From Uranotaenia lowii (taxonomy: Eukaryota > Arthropoda > Insecta > Diptera > Culicidae): a DNA stretch of 64,000 bases. The stretch spans positions 61,001 to 125,000 of the forward strand of contig NW_026598567.1 in the NCBI RefSeq assembly GCF_029784155.1, given 5' to 3'. The notes beneath the pieces are model-generated. The model made no database searches. It was not told the DNA's origin and was given only the letters and a program-made list of their open reading frames with translations. The position numbers and the translations under genes are program-made. This document shows positions 21,501 through 33,904 of the stretch, in pieces; the first letter of the stretch is position 1, and each line of letters starts with the position of its first letter.

Positions 21501-24500
21501 AAGGTGAAATGGCCCTAGAAGAGTTCTTGAAGCAAGTTCGCGAAAGTTGGCAGAACTATGAGCTGGATTTGATCAACTATCAGAACAAATGCCGCATCAT
21601 CCGTGGTTGGGATGATTTGTTCAACAAGGTTAAAGAACACATTAATTCGGTTGCTGCTATGAAGTTGTCACCTTACTACAAAGTTTTCGAAGAAGAAGCA
21701 CTCACTTGGGAGGAGAAATTAAATCGTATCAATTCGTTGTTTGATGTGTGGATTGATGTCCAGAGACGTTGGGTCTATTTGGAGGGAATTTTCTCCGGTA
21801 GTGCCGACATCAAAACTCTGCTTCCAGTTGAAACATCTCGCTTTCAAAGTATCAGCTCAGAATTCTTGGGATTAATGAAGAAGGTTGCCAAATCCCCTAA
21901 AGTTATGGATGTATTAAACATTCCTGGTGTTCAGCGTTCGCTAGAAAGACTAGCAGATCTGCTTGGAAAGATCCAGAAAGCTCTTGGAGAGTATTTGGAA
22001 CGAGAAAGAACTTCATTCCCACGGTTCTATTTTGTCGGTGATGAAGATTTGCTTGAAATTATCGGTAACAGTAAGAATGTGGCCCGTCTCCAGAAACACT
22101 TCAAGAAAATGTTCGCTGGAGTTGCTTCAATATTGTTGAATGAGGATAACACAGTTATTCTTGGAATTGCTTCTCGTGAGGGTGAAGAAGTAAAGTTTAT
22201 TAAACCTGTATCGACTGTTGAACATCCAAAGATCAACGAATGGTTAACTTTGGTCGAAAAGGAAATGCGATTTACTCTAGCTTCGTATTTGGCACAGGCT
22301 GTTCAAGATATCAAACAGTTCAAGGATGAAATTGATGCACAGAAATATATGGAATGGTGCGACAAATATCAAGCTCAGATAGTTGTACTGGCAGCTCAAA
22401 TTTTGTGGTCCGAAGATGTTGAAGCAGCTTTACAACAGTCTTCTGACAATCCTGGAAACAAAAACCCTTTGAACCGTGTTTTGACCACCGTAGAATCTAC
22501 TTTGAACGTTTTGGCAGACTCTGTACTCCAAGAACAACCAGCGCTTCGTCGTAAAAAGCTTGAACATCTGATTAACGAATTTGTTCACAAACGTACTGTT
22601 ACTAGGCGTTTAATTGCTCACGGAGTCAGTAATCCCAAATCTTTCCACTGGCTTTGCGAAATGCGTTTCTACTTTGATCCACGTCAGACCGAGGTACTGC
22701 AACAGCTGACCATCCACATGGCCAACGCTCGGTTCTTCTACGGCTTTGAGTATCTAGGCGTACAGGATCGTCTCGTCCAAACACCGTTGACCGATCGATG
22801 CTACCTGACAATGACACAGGCGCTGGAATCACGACTTGGTGGATCACCGTTTGGTCCAGCCGGTACTGGTAAAACGGAATCGGTAAAGGCTCTCGGTAAT
22901 CAGCTGGGTCGTTTCGTGCTGGTGTTCAACTGCGACGAAACCTTTGATTTCCAGGCAATGGGCCGTATTTTCGTCGGTCTGTGTCAAGTTGGTGCGTGGG
23001 GTTGCTTCGACGAGTTCAACCGTCTGGAGGAACGTATGCTTTCGGCTGTTTCGCAGCAGATTCAAACCATTCAGGAAGCTCTCAAATCACAGCAAGATAC
23101 CGTCAAAGACACCCAGAGCATCACCGTTGAGCTTGTCGGAAAACAGGTCCGTGTATCCACTGACATGGCCATTTTCATTACAATGAATCCAGGCTACGCT
23201 GGCCGTTCCAATCTGCCGGACAATCTGAAGAAGCTTTTCCGCTCGCTTGCTATGACCACACCGGATCGCCAATTGATTGCTGAAGTGATGCTGTTCAGTC
23301 AAGGTTTCCGTACTGCTGAAAAACTTGCTTGCAAAATTGTTCCATTCTTCAAGCTTTGTGATGAACAATTGTCGAACCAATCTCACTACGATTTTGGACT
23401 GCGTGCTTTGAAGTCGGTGTTGGTTTCAGCCGGTAATGTTAAGCGTGATCGCATCTTGAGAATCAAAGAAGAAAATCGACAACGTGGAGATGAAAACATT
23501 GACGAAGCCATAATTGCTGAAAATCTTCCCGAACAAGAAATTCTTATACAATCTGTTTGTGAAACAATGGTTCCCAAATTGGTTGCCGAAGACATTCCTC
23601 TACTGTTTTCACTGCTGAGTGACGTGTTTCCCAATGTCGGATATACTCGAGCCGAAATGAAAGGACTCAAGGACGAAATCCGTAAGGTTTGCGGAGAGGA
23701 GTACTTGGTGTGTGGCGAAGGCGACGAACAAGGATGTGCATGGATGGAAAAGGTATGTTGGAATGATAAGTTTTATCAATCTCGACGAGACCTAATATTT
23801 TAAACACTCATGTTCAATTGGCTTCACACTACCTGCCTATTCCAATCGCATACATTTGGAATATTTCAATACTTGCATTAAAATGTGTGCGATCTTAGGT
23901 AGTTTAGTAATACTAACTTTAAAATCGATCTTTCTTTTCTCCCTATTTAATTTATCATACTAATCAAACCTCAACAAAAATTGAAACTAACTAAAAGGGA
24001 TTCGGCGAAACATGGGTAGACAAAGTGAGTTTCAATGTTACGTTACGATACGATACATTACCATCGCTACTTTTTTGTTGTGTGCCATGTATTTTATTCC
24101 CTACCTGATCAAACGGAATACACTAGAACGTTTTTAACTGATTTCAACTTTTTAGGTCCTACAACTTTACCAAATTTCGAACCTCAACCATGGTCTCATG
24201 ATGGTTGGTCCCTCTGGTTCAGGAAAATCGACCGCCTGGCGTGTGCTACTGAAAGCCCTTGAACGTTTCGAAGGCACTGAAGGTGTGGCTCATGTTATTG
24301 ATCCCAAAGCCATTTCAAAGGAGGCGTTATACGGTGTTCTCGATCCAAACACGCGTGAATGGACTGATGGATTGTTCACTCATATTCTACGTAAGATTAT
24401 CGACAACGTTCGAGGTGAAATAAACAAACGTCAATGGATCATATTCGACGGTGATGTAGATCCCGAATGGGTAGAAAACTTGAATTCTGTTCTGGATGAC

Positions 24501-27500
24501 AACAAACTGCTAACACTCCCTAACGGCGAACGTTTGTCTTTGCCACCGAATGTGAGGATCATGTTCGAAGTGCAGGATCTGAAATACGCTACGCTGGCTA
24601 CAGTTTCACGTTGCGGTATGGTTTGGTTCTCAGAAGATGTGCTATCCACTGAAATGATATTCGAGAACTACATGGCACGTTTGAAAAATATTCCACTCGA
24701 AGATAGTGAAGAAGAAAGCTTCAGCTCCCAAGCGAAAGGTAACGAGAAAGATGACGAGTTGTCTCCCGCATTGCAGACACAGAGAGAAATCGCTTCGATG
24801 CTACAGCCATATTTCAGTTCAGATGGTTTGGTAGTTCGTTGTTTGGAGTATGCTATGGGACAAGAACACATTATGGATTTCACCAGATTGCGTGCGCTAA
24901 GTTCGCTGTTTTCAATGTTGAATCAGGGGGCCAGAAATGTGTTAAATTTCAACCATCAACATCCAGACTTCCCAGTTCCTCCAGAGCAACTGGAACAGTA
25001 TATTCCAAAGTTGTTGATCTATTCTCTGCTTTGGTCATTTGCCGGAGATGCTAAACTGAAAGTGCGCTCAGATCTAGGCGATTTTATTCGCAGTGTGACT
25101 ACCGTTGGGCTACCGGCACAAAGTGGCAGCCCAATTATCGATTACGAAGTCAACATCCAAGGTGATTGGGTCCCATGGTCTAATAAAGTGCCAGTAATTG
25201 AAGTGGAAACCCACAAAGTTGCAGCTCCAGATGTAGTTGTTCCAACATTGGACACCGTACGACACGAATCACTTCTTTATACTTGGTTGGCTGAGCACAA
25301 ACCGCTAGTACTGTGCGGTCCTCCAGGATCTGGTAAAACTATGACATTGTTTTCGGCTCTTCGTGCTTTGCCTGACATGGAAGTTGTTGGTTTGAACTTC
25401 TCCTCTGCAACCACCCCAGAACTGTTGTTGAAAACATTTGATCATTATTGCGAATATCGCAAAACACCTAACGGTGTTATACTGGCACCCGTGCAACTAG
25501 GCAAGTGGTTGGTACTATTTTGCGATGAAATTAATCTCCCGGATATGGATTCATATGGCACGCAGCGAGTCATCTCTTTCCTTCGTCAACTGGTTGAGCA
25601 CAAAGGTTTCTACAGGGCTGGTGATCAATCGTGGGTTTCCCTAGAACGCATCCAGTTTGTAGGAGCATGTAACCCTCCAACTGACCCGGGTCGAAAACCG
25701 CTTTCGCATCGATTCCTCCGACACGTACCGATTATCTATGTTGATTATCCTGGAGAAACATCCCTGAAACAGATTTATGGAACATTCAGTCGTGCAATGC
25801 TACGTTTGATGCCAACTTTGCGCGGATATGCAGAACCACTCACAAATGCCATGGTTGAATTCTATTTGGCATCTCAGGATCGCTTCACCCAAGACATGCA
25901 GCCGCATTATGTGTACTCACCTCGTGAAATGACACGCTGGGTTCGTGGTATCTGCGAGGCCATCCGCCCACTGGATAATCTACCTGTAGAAGGATTGGTA
26001 CGCTTGTGGGCTCACGAGGCGCTCCGTTTGTTCCAGGATCGTCTAGTTGAAGAATCTGAACGTCGCTGGACGAACGAGAACATAGACCTGGTCGCCATGA
26101 AACATTTCCCAAGCGTAGACCGCGAAAAAGCATTGGAACGCCCCATTCTCTACAGCAACTGGTTGTCGAAGGACTACATGCCGGTGAATCGATCGGAATT
26201 GCGTGATTACGTCAAAGCCCGTTTGAAGGTATTCTACGAGGAAGAATTGGACGTTCCACTGGTTCTGTTTGATGAGGTGCTGGAGCATGTTCTTCGAATT
26301 GATCGTATCTTCCGTCAACCGCAAGGCCATTTGTTGCTGATTGGTGTTTCTGGTGCCGGTAAGACAACGTTGTCTCGTTTCGTTGCCTGGATGAATGGAT
26401 TATCAATCTTCCAAATAAAGGTCCATAACAAGTATACAAGCGACGATTTTGATGAAGACCTTCGATGCGTGTTACGTCGCTCGGGTTGTAAAGACGAAAA
26501 GATCGCTTTCATTTTGGACGAATCTAATGTTTTGGATTCTGGATTTTTGGAACGCATGAACACGCTATTGGCCAACGGAGAGGTTCCTGGTCTATTCGAA
26601 GGAGATGAGTATACAACACTTATGACACAATGCAAAGAAGGCGCTCAACGAGAAGGGCTGATGTTGGATTCTAGCGATGAACTTTACAAGTGGTTCACAC
26701 AACAAGTTATGCGAAACCTGCATGTTGTTTTCACAATGAACCCATCGACTGATGGCCTAAAGGATCGCGCAGCCACATCTCCTGCTCTGTTCAACAGGTG
26801 TGTCCTCAACTGGTTTGGTGATTGGTCAGATTCAGCCCTGTTCCAAGTTGGTAAAGAATTTACCATCCGTGTTGATCTTGATAAACCAACCTGGAGTGCA
26901 CCAGACTTCTTCCCATCGGCTTGCCCGTTGATACCGAACACGCCGGCGCATCGTGATGCTGTCATTAATGCTTGTGTTTACGTGCACCAGACACTGCACA
27001 AGGCAAATGCTCGTTTAGCCAAACGTGGTGGTCGAACAATGGCAATTACTCCCCGTCATTATTTGGACTTCATTCATCACTTTGTGAAACTGTATTCGGA
27101 AAAGAGAAGCGATTTGGAGGAACAACAGCTTCATCTTAATGTTGGTTTGAACAAAATCGCCGAAACTGTAGAACAGGTAAATTGAACAGTTTACAAGCGT
27201 GTAGAGAATTATCTTCAATGTCTTTTTTATTCAGGTCGAAGAAATGCAGAAATCGTTAGCAGTTAAATCGCAGGAGCTACATGCCAAGAACGAAGCTGCC
27301 AACGCTAAATTGAAACAAATGTTCAAAGACCAACAGGAAGCTGAAAAGAAGAAGGTCCAATCTCAGGAGATCCAACAACAGCTAGCTGAGCAGACTATCA
27401 AGATCGAGGAGAAACGCAAGGATGTAATGGCTGACTTAGCTCAAGTAGAACCGGCAGTTATTGACGCTCAAGCGGGTATGTACACACAACAGAACGATTT

Positions 27501-30500
27501 TTTTTTCAGGAATCAAATCTTGATGTTCCCCATATGAAAACTATTCATATATTTCGGTAATTAGCTGTCAGTAATATAAAAAAGAAGCAGCTTGCCGAAG
27601 TCCGTACGATGGCCAATCCACCGGCCCCGGTCAAACTGGCCCTGGAATCAGTTTGTCTTCTATTGGGTGAAGATGATCGTGGTGGAGACTGGAAAGCGAT
27701 CCGTCAGATTCTGGTCAAAGATAGTTTCATTACTTCGATCGTCAAATTCGACACATCCATGTTAACGTAATTATGGTTTCCCTTCAAATTACTCTAATCA
27801 TCTCCTTCCTATGTAACTATTTATAATCAAAATGGATATGTGTTACAATTATTATTGTTCGCTAATAACGCTGGAAAAATCACAAAATAATATTCAACGA
27901 GCAATGTTGCTTTGAGTGATGTAAACACAGACTATCGACTGTTCGATGGCAATCATGTGACAATGTTAGCACGAATGCGGAATGTAGAGAATACTCGTAT
28001 AATCAATTTCTACTGGGGAAGTCGTTGACGAAATAAGATCATTTTAATCAATCATATTATTGCATTAGCAAAGTGTACATTCGAATAACTAAAGGTTGTA
28101 ATATTCTTTTTCTCTCTCTTTCATTCTTACCACACGCTTAACCCTCAAACTCGCATCATGCTTAACTCTTGTCCGCTAACATTCAACATATATTATCGAA
28201 ATACAACCAAACTACTTAATACCAACGAATAACAAAAAATACGAACAGCGGTCAAATCTATCAAGAAGCAGCATCTGGTCGAGGTTCGTTCAATGGCAAA
28301 TCCGCCCGCCGTTGTTAAGCTGGCCCTGGAATCGATCTGCCTGTTACTGGGAGAGAACGCCTCAGACTGGAAATCGATCCGTGCCGTCATCATGAGGGAG
28401 AACTTTATCAATTCGATTGTGTCTAATTTCAGTACCGAAGATATAACGTAAGCATGAGGTTTACTTTTTATTGTTGTTTTCCGTAGTTGACATTCTTCTA
28501 GTGTAACTCTTTTACTTTTTCACTGTTTGAGAGTCTAGTTTTCTGCCGTTTGAGAAGGTTTGAATTTTCCTTTTACACTGTTTTTTTTTGTCTTTCTTTG
28601 TATAGTAATTTAAACTTATCTAATGCTACTTTTTTAGACTTTCTCACCATATTTTAAAATTTGTAACAAATCCCACATTTTGGATTTCTTCTCAGATATA
28701 CTGTCTGACATTAAAAAATGTATAGGTACTATGTTTAGTTGGTTTACGAATATATGAATCTCTTTTTGGAACAAAAAGTAAATATTGGATTTAAAGTGTT
28801 GAAAAGCTAAAATCTTCTGTGCAAAATTTTCCCAATGAAATCTTTTTTACATTTTGTTACCTTGTTATGCCCTGTTTTTTGGAAATCTTTTTCTTTATTT
28901 ACCTAAAAAAACTCTCAGAACTTCTTGGCTAGAAGAATTTTGTTTTTTCATTGCGTCTGAAATGAGATGCCAAAGCAAACATTCTTTCTCGTTTGACCTC
29001 AATTGATTTCACAAATGGCTTTATTGCATGCTGGTTGCTGTAGCTTATTGTTATGTCTAACGTTGTAGTTAACCTTTCAATTAATACAAATCAGAAGAAA
29101 ATCTGCTCGATTTAAACATCAATTTCCTTTCTTTCAACGCGGATTTATCCACAGCGATGATGTGCGCGAAAAGATGAAGTCAAGATACATCAGCAATCCG
29201 GATTATAACTTTGAGAAAGTTAACCGTGCTTCAATGGCTTGTGGACCCATGGTTAAATGGGCCATTGCTCAGGTATGAATAAGATCTTTCGACGAGTTGA
29301 TAAAAGTTAAAACTTATTTTCCAATTCGTTGACAGGTGGAGTATGCTGATATGTTGAAGCGTGTAGAACCACTGCGAGATGAACTTGGATCGTTGGAACG
29401 TCAAGCAGAAACCAACATCAAACACGGTCAAGAAGTCAAGGAACTTATTACCCAGTTGGAGCAGAGTATTGCCTCCTACAAAGAGGAATACGCTCAGTTG
29501 ATTTCGCAAGCCCAAGCTATCAAGAATGATTTGGAGAACGTTCAAGCGAAGGTCGACCGTTCGATAGCCCTGTTGAAATCTCTGGTCATCGAACGCGAAC
29601 GTTGGGAAGCGACCAGTGAAACGTTCCGTTCCCAGATGTCCACCATCATCGGGGATGTCTTGCTTTCGGCAGCGTTTATTGCTTACGGTGGATACTTTGA
29701 TCAGCATTACCGCAGTAATCTATTCTCGACCTGGTGTCAGCATCTACAAGCAGCCAATATACAATTCCGAGCTGATATTGCCAGAACGGAGTATCTCTCG
29801 AACCCAGACGAGCGATTGCGTTGGCAGGCGAACGCTTTACCGACGGATGATCTATGTACAGAAAACGCAATCATGTTGAAACGATTCAACCGGTACCCAT
29901 TGATTATCGATCCTTCTGGTCAAGCAACGGAGTTCATTTTGAACGAGTTCCGAGATAAGAAAATAACAAAAACCAGTTTCCTTGATGATTCGTTCCGTAA
30001 AAATCTGGAATCAGCTCTCCGTTTCGGTAATCCACTGCTGGTGCAGGATGTCGAAAATTATGATCCAATCCTCAACCCGGTACTGAACCGAGAACTTCGT
30101 CGAACGGGTGGTCGAGTGTTGATTACTCTCGGAGACCAGGACATCGATTTGTCACCTTCATTTGTAATTTTCCTCTCTACACGTGATCCTACAGTGGAAT
30201 TCCCTCCTGATATTTGCTCTCGTGTAACTTTCGTCAATTTCACCGTTACCAGAAGTTCACTGCAATCGCAATGCTTGAACCAAGTTCTTAAAGCTGAACG
30301 ACCGGATATTGATGAAAAGCGCTCTGATCTCCTTAAACTGCAGGGTGAATTCCATCTCCGCCTTCGTCAGTTGGAGAAGAGTCTATTGCAAGCTCTCAAC
30401 GATGCAAAGGGCAAGATCTTGGACGATGATTCTGTAATAACGACTTTAGAAACGCTGAAGAAAGAAGCTGCCGATATTGGACAGAAGGTTGAAGAAACGG

Positions 30501-33170
30501 ACAAGGTCATAGGAGAGATTGAAACGGTATCCCAGCAATATCTTCCTCTTTCACAAGCCTGTAGCAACATATACTTCACCATGGATAGTTTGAATCAAGT
30601 CCATTTCCTGTATCAATACTCATTGAAAATGTTCTTGGACATTTTCAGTACTGTATTGCATAACAATCCCAAATTGGAAGGTAAAACCGACTACACCGCA
30701 CGTTTGTCAGTGATCACATCAGAGTTATACAAGGTGTGTTACGAGCGCGTAGGTCGAGGTATGCTCCATGCGGATCGGCTTACGTTCGCTATTTTGCTTT
30801 GCCGTATACACCTCAAGGGAACTACCGAAGCAAACTTGGATCAAGAGTTCAACTTTTTCCTTCGCAACAAAGAAGGGTTGGTTGCCTCGGCCAATCACAT
30901 CGACGGGGTAAGTGCTGAACAGCTGGAATCAGTGACACGACTAGCAAACCGCCTTCCCATCTTCCGAAAATTGATGGATAAAATACAGTCGATTCCCGAA
31001 CTAACGGCTTGGTTGCAACAAGGATCACCGGAACAAAATGTTCCTGTTCTGTGGGATGAGTCAAAGGCATTATCTGCAATTGCATCATCTATGCATCAAC
31101 TGCTACTGATTCAAGCATTTAGACCTGATCGAGTTATTGCTGCCGCTCATCTATTTGTTTCTACCGTACTTGGAGAAGATTTCATGCCACAGGCCGAAAA
31201 GGAACTTGATTTTGCAGCATGTGTTGATAAAGAGCTTAGCAGCAATACACCTGCTTTGCTTTGCTCCGTTACCGGTTACGATGCATCCTCGCGCGTCGAT
31301 GATCTGGCTGCTGAACTCAACAAACAAATATCTAGCATTGCCATTGGGTCCGCCGAAGGATTTAATCAAGCAGAGAGAGCCATCAATATGGCTTGCAAAA
31401 CTGGTCGATGGGTTCTGCTTAAGAACGTTCACCTGGCGCCTCAGTGGCTGGTACAACTGGAGAAAAAGTTACATTCGTTGCAGCCCCATTCTGGGTTCCG
31501 TCTTTTCCTTACGATGGAAATCAACCCGAAAGTACCGGTCAACTTGTTACGTGCTGGACGCATCTTTGTCTATGAACCGCCACCAGGTATTAGAGCCAAC
31601 TTGCTACGTACTTTCTCGACTGTACCAGCAGCTCGTATGATGAAACCTCCAAGTGAACGAGCACGTTTGTATTTTCTCCTTTCCTGGTTCCACGCCATTG
31701 TTCAGGAAAGACTACGCTATGTTCCGCTCGGCTGGGCCAAGAAGTACGAATTCAACGAATCCGATTTACGCGTTGCTTGTGATACTCTGGACACTTGGAT
31801 CGATGCAACTGCTATGGGACGAACTAATCTTCCTCCGGAGAAGGTACCGTGGGATGCCCTGGTTACGCTCTTATCTCAAAGTATTTATGGTGGTAAAATT
31901 GACAATGATTTCGATCAACGTTTGCTTTCATCTTTCCTATCTAAACTGTTCACCGCACACAGTTTTGAGGCAGAGTTTGCCTTGGTTGCTAACGTTGATG
32001 GTGTAGCTGGCGGCCCCAATGGACAACGTCACATTACTATGCCCGATGGAACCCGTCGTGATCACTTCTTAAAATGGATTGAGGCGTTGGCCGATCGCCA
32101 AACGCCATCCTGGTTGGGCTTGCCCAACAATGCTGAGAAGGTTCTGTTAACCACACGTGGTACCGATTTAGTCAGCAAGCTTTTGAAAATGCAGCAATTG
32201 GAGGACGATGATGAACTTGCCTACAGTACCGAAGAAAGTTTGGACAGCGTACAAACCCGGCAGGAAGATGGTCGACCTTCTTGGATGAAGACGCTGCACA
32301 ACAGCGCTTTGACTTGGTTGGAATTGCTGCCTAAACAATTGGCTACCTTAAAACGTACTGTGGAGAACATTAAAGATCCATTGTATCGCTACTTTGAACG
32401 TGAGGTTTCCTCCGGTGCTAAGCTGTTGCAAACTGTGGTAAGCGATTTGCAGGATGTCGTCTACATTTGCCAAGGTGAGAAAAAGCAAACCAACTATCAC
32501 CGTACTATGCTTGGCGAACTGGTGCGAGGCATTCTACCAGCAGGATGGAGACGATATACTGTCCCTGCCGGTTGCACCGTTATCCAATGGGTTACGGACT
32601 TCAGCCATCGCGTTCAACAGTTGCAGAAAGTTTCAACCCTGGTTTCACAAGCTGGTGCCAAGGAGCTTCAGGTACATTTTTGCTTCGGTTTATCTGTAAA
32701 AAATATTGATGTTATTGTTTTTACAGAGTTTCCCTGTGTGGCTAGGCGGTTTGTTCAACCCGGAAGCGTATATTACAGCAACGCGTCAATGCGTGGCCCA
32801 GGCCAACAGTTGGTCACTTGAGGAGCTGACACTTAATGTCACTATCACTGAGAACGGTTCCGATGGATTTGATAATCTCAAGGACAGTAGTTTCTGTGTT
32901 TCCGGTTTGAAACTCCAGGGCGCACAATGCAAAAATAACCAATTGCTGCTTACTTCGGCTATTATGACAGAGCTTCCGTTGACGTTGCTCAAATGGACAC
33001 GCATAGATGCTGAAGGAGCCCGAGCGGCCAAGTTGACGCTGCCAGTATATCTAAATTCTACTCGTACTGAGTTACTTTTCACGGTCGATATGACCGTTGC
33101 TCCCGGGCAGGACCCACACAGCTTCTACGAACGAGGCGTTGCGGTTCTGGCTTCTACTGCTTTGAACTAA
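15383..33170 (+). CDS. Dhc64C: cytoplasmic dynein 1 heavy chain (Dhc64C/DYNC1H1 orthologue)
   Basis: The minus-end microtubule motor for vesicle, nuclear and mRNA transport and for mitosis. Exons: 15383-15647, 16107-17728, 17788-18297, 19532-23752, 24156-27176, 27235-27475, one of 27565-27766 or 28249-28447, 29155-29272, 29336-32671, 32727-33170. All junctions are GT-AG and phase-consistent, giving 4,659 or 4,658 residues against ~4,640 in fly and human. The N-terminal tail (dimerisation, intermediate chain binding) is in exons 1-4. P-loops: AAA1 GPAGTGKT (~1908), AAA2 GPSGSGKS (~2223), AAA3 GPPGSGKT (~2594), AAA4 GVSGAGKT (~2936). Stalk coiled coils and the microtubule-binding domain span ~3,200-3,500, followed by AAA5, AAA6 and a C-terminal domain ending in ALN. 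The start is MGDSLE in copy 2 of the duplication. No frameshift is seen. Confidence 0.97.
18298..19531 (+). other. dynein intron 3 (1.23 kb)
   Basis: AT-rich, GTAACA...CACGCAG. No further exon or mobile element was recognised in it. Confidence 0.7.
23998..24024 (+). other. candidate 27-nt cassette microexon of dynein
   Basis: Within the intron 23753-24155, CTAAAAG precedes 27 nt reading GFGETWVDK in the gene frame, followed by a perfect donor GTGAGT. Exons 4 and 5 join in phase 0, so inclusion would add nine residues between WMEK and VLQLYQ, just before the AAA2 P-loop, without shifting the frame. The encoded TWVDK resembles the WMEK end of exon 4. The polypyrimidine tract is weak (inference only). 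Confidence 0.45.
27565..27766 (+). other. Dhc64C: dynein alternative exon 7a (stalk / microtubule-binding domain)
   Basis: 202 nt, entered in phase 1 and left in phase 2, flanked by TAATTAG and a weak donor GTAATT. It encodes [20 protein letters not shown] ... [19 protein letters not shown] ... FDTSMLT. It is homologous to exon 7b but clearly diverged, and one residue longer. It covers the distal end of stalk coiled coil 1 and the first helices of the microtubule-binding domain. It is the less canonical version of the pair. Confidence 0.85.
28249..28447 (+). other. Dhc64C: dynein alternative exon 7b (stalk / microtubule-binding domain)
   Basis: 199 nt with the same phases as 7a, acceptor AACAG and donor GTAAGC. 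It encodes [20 protein letters not shown] ... [18 protein letters not shown] ... FSTEDIT, close to the conserved fly and vertebrate sequence. Using both exons shifts the frame and reaches a TAA inside 7b. Skipping both reaches a TGA in exon 8. The two should therefore be mutually exclusive. Confidence 0.88.
28448..29154 (+). other. dynein intron after exon 7b
   Basis: 707 nt of AT-rich intron ending TTTATCCACAG. No other feature is seen. Confidence 0.6.
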
Positions 33171-33782
33171 AGTTTCATCAATTGATAAGCTAATATATTC
33201 CTTATATCAACAACAACACATATTACACTATTTATTGGAACAGGTGATGGTAGGCAAACTATAAATATGCCTTGAAATTATGCATTATGTAGGTATATTG
33301 GGACTGTGATACCAACAGGGACTGCTAAATTCAATGAAGGACTCTCCACATAAAATGTTTTCCCCGCTACACATCGTAATGGTCATATGCGAGAATATGG
33401 ATAAGTTGTGTTGGTCTCCATTCCTTTTATTATCCTTACAAAAATGAACTAGCAAAAAGCTAGATAAACACACTTGAAATATTATTAACTATGCATTAAA
33501 AATATTCAATATACTGCTTGCTTATAATACTCAACAATTTTTTTTTTATTTCCATATCACAAAACGTTCATTTCTGAGCATCTCAAAAATATTTTCGACA
33601 AAATTTGTGGAAGAAGTGAATAAATGTCGGATGAGATTTGGAGGACACACCGCCTTGAGTGGTGCAAGGACTGAAATAATAGAAAGGCGCTGAAAGACCG
33701 AGCTGAGCTATTGCCAGATCAAAAGCTAAAACGATGAACATTGACGTGTTGAGGTTGAGGTAAGTTAACATGTTTGGTCGGT
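33171..33782. other. dynein 3'UTR and flank
   Basis: Follows the TAA at 33168-33170. ATTAAA at 33495-33500 and AATAAA at 33619-33624 are candidate poly(A) signals. No gene is seen. Confidence 0.4.
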
Positions 33783-33904
33783 TTGATCAGTATTCTTCTT
33801 CTTCTTCTTTCTACTTCTGGACTGTGGCTGTTTGGGCTGCAGTCCAGGGGGTGTAAGGGCCAGTGGCTTAGACTATATGCCCTGTTATACTTCGTCGGTA
33901 CGAT

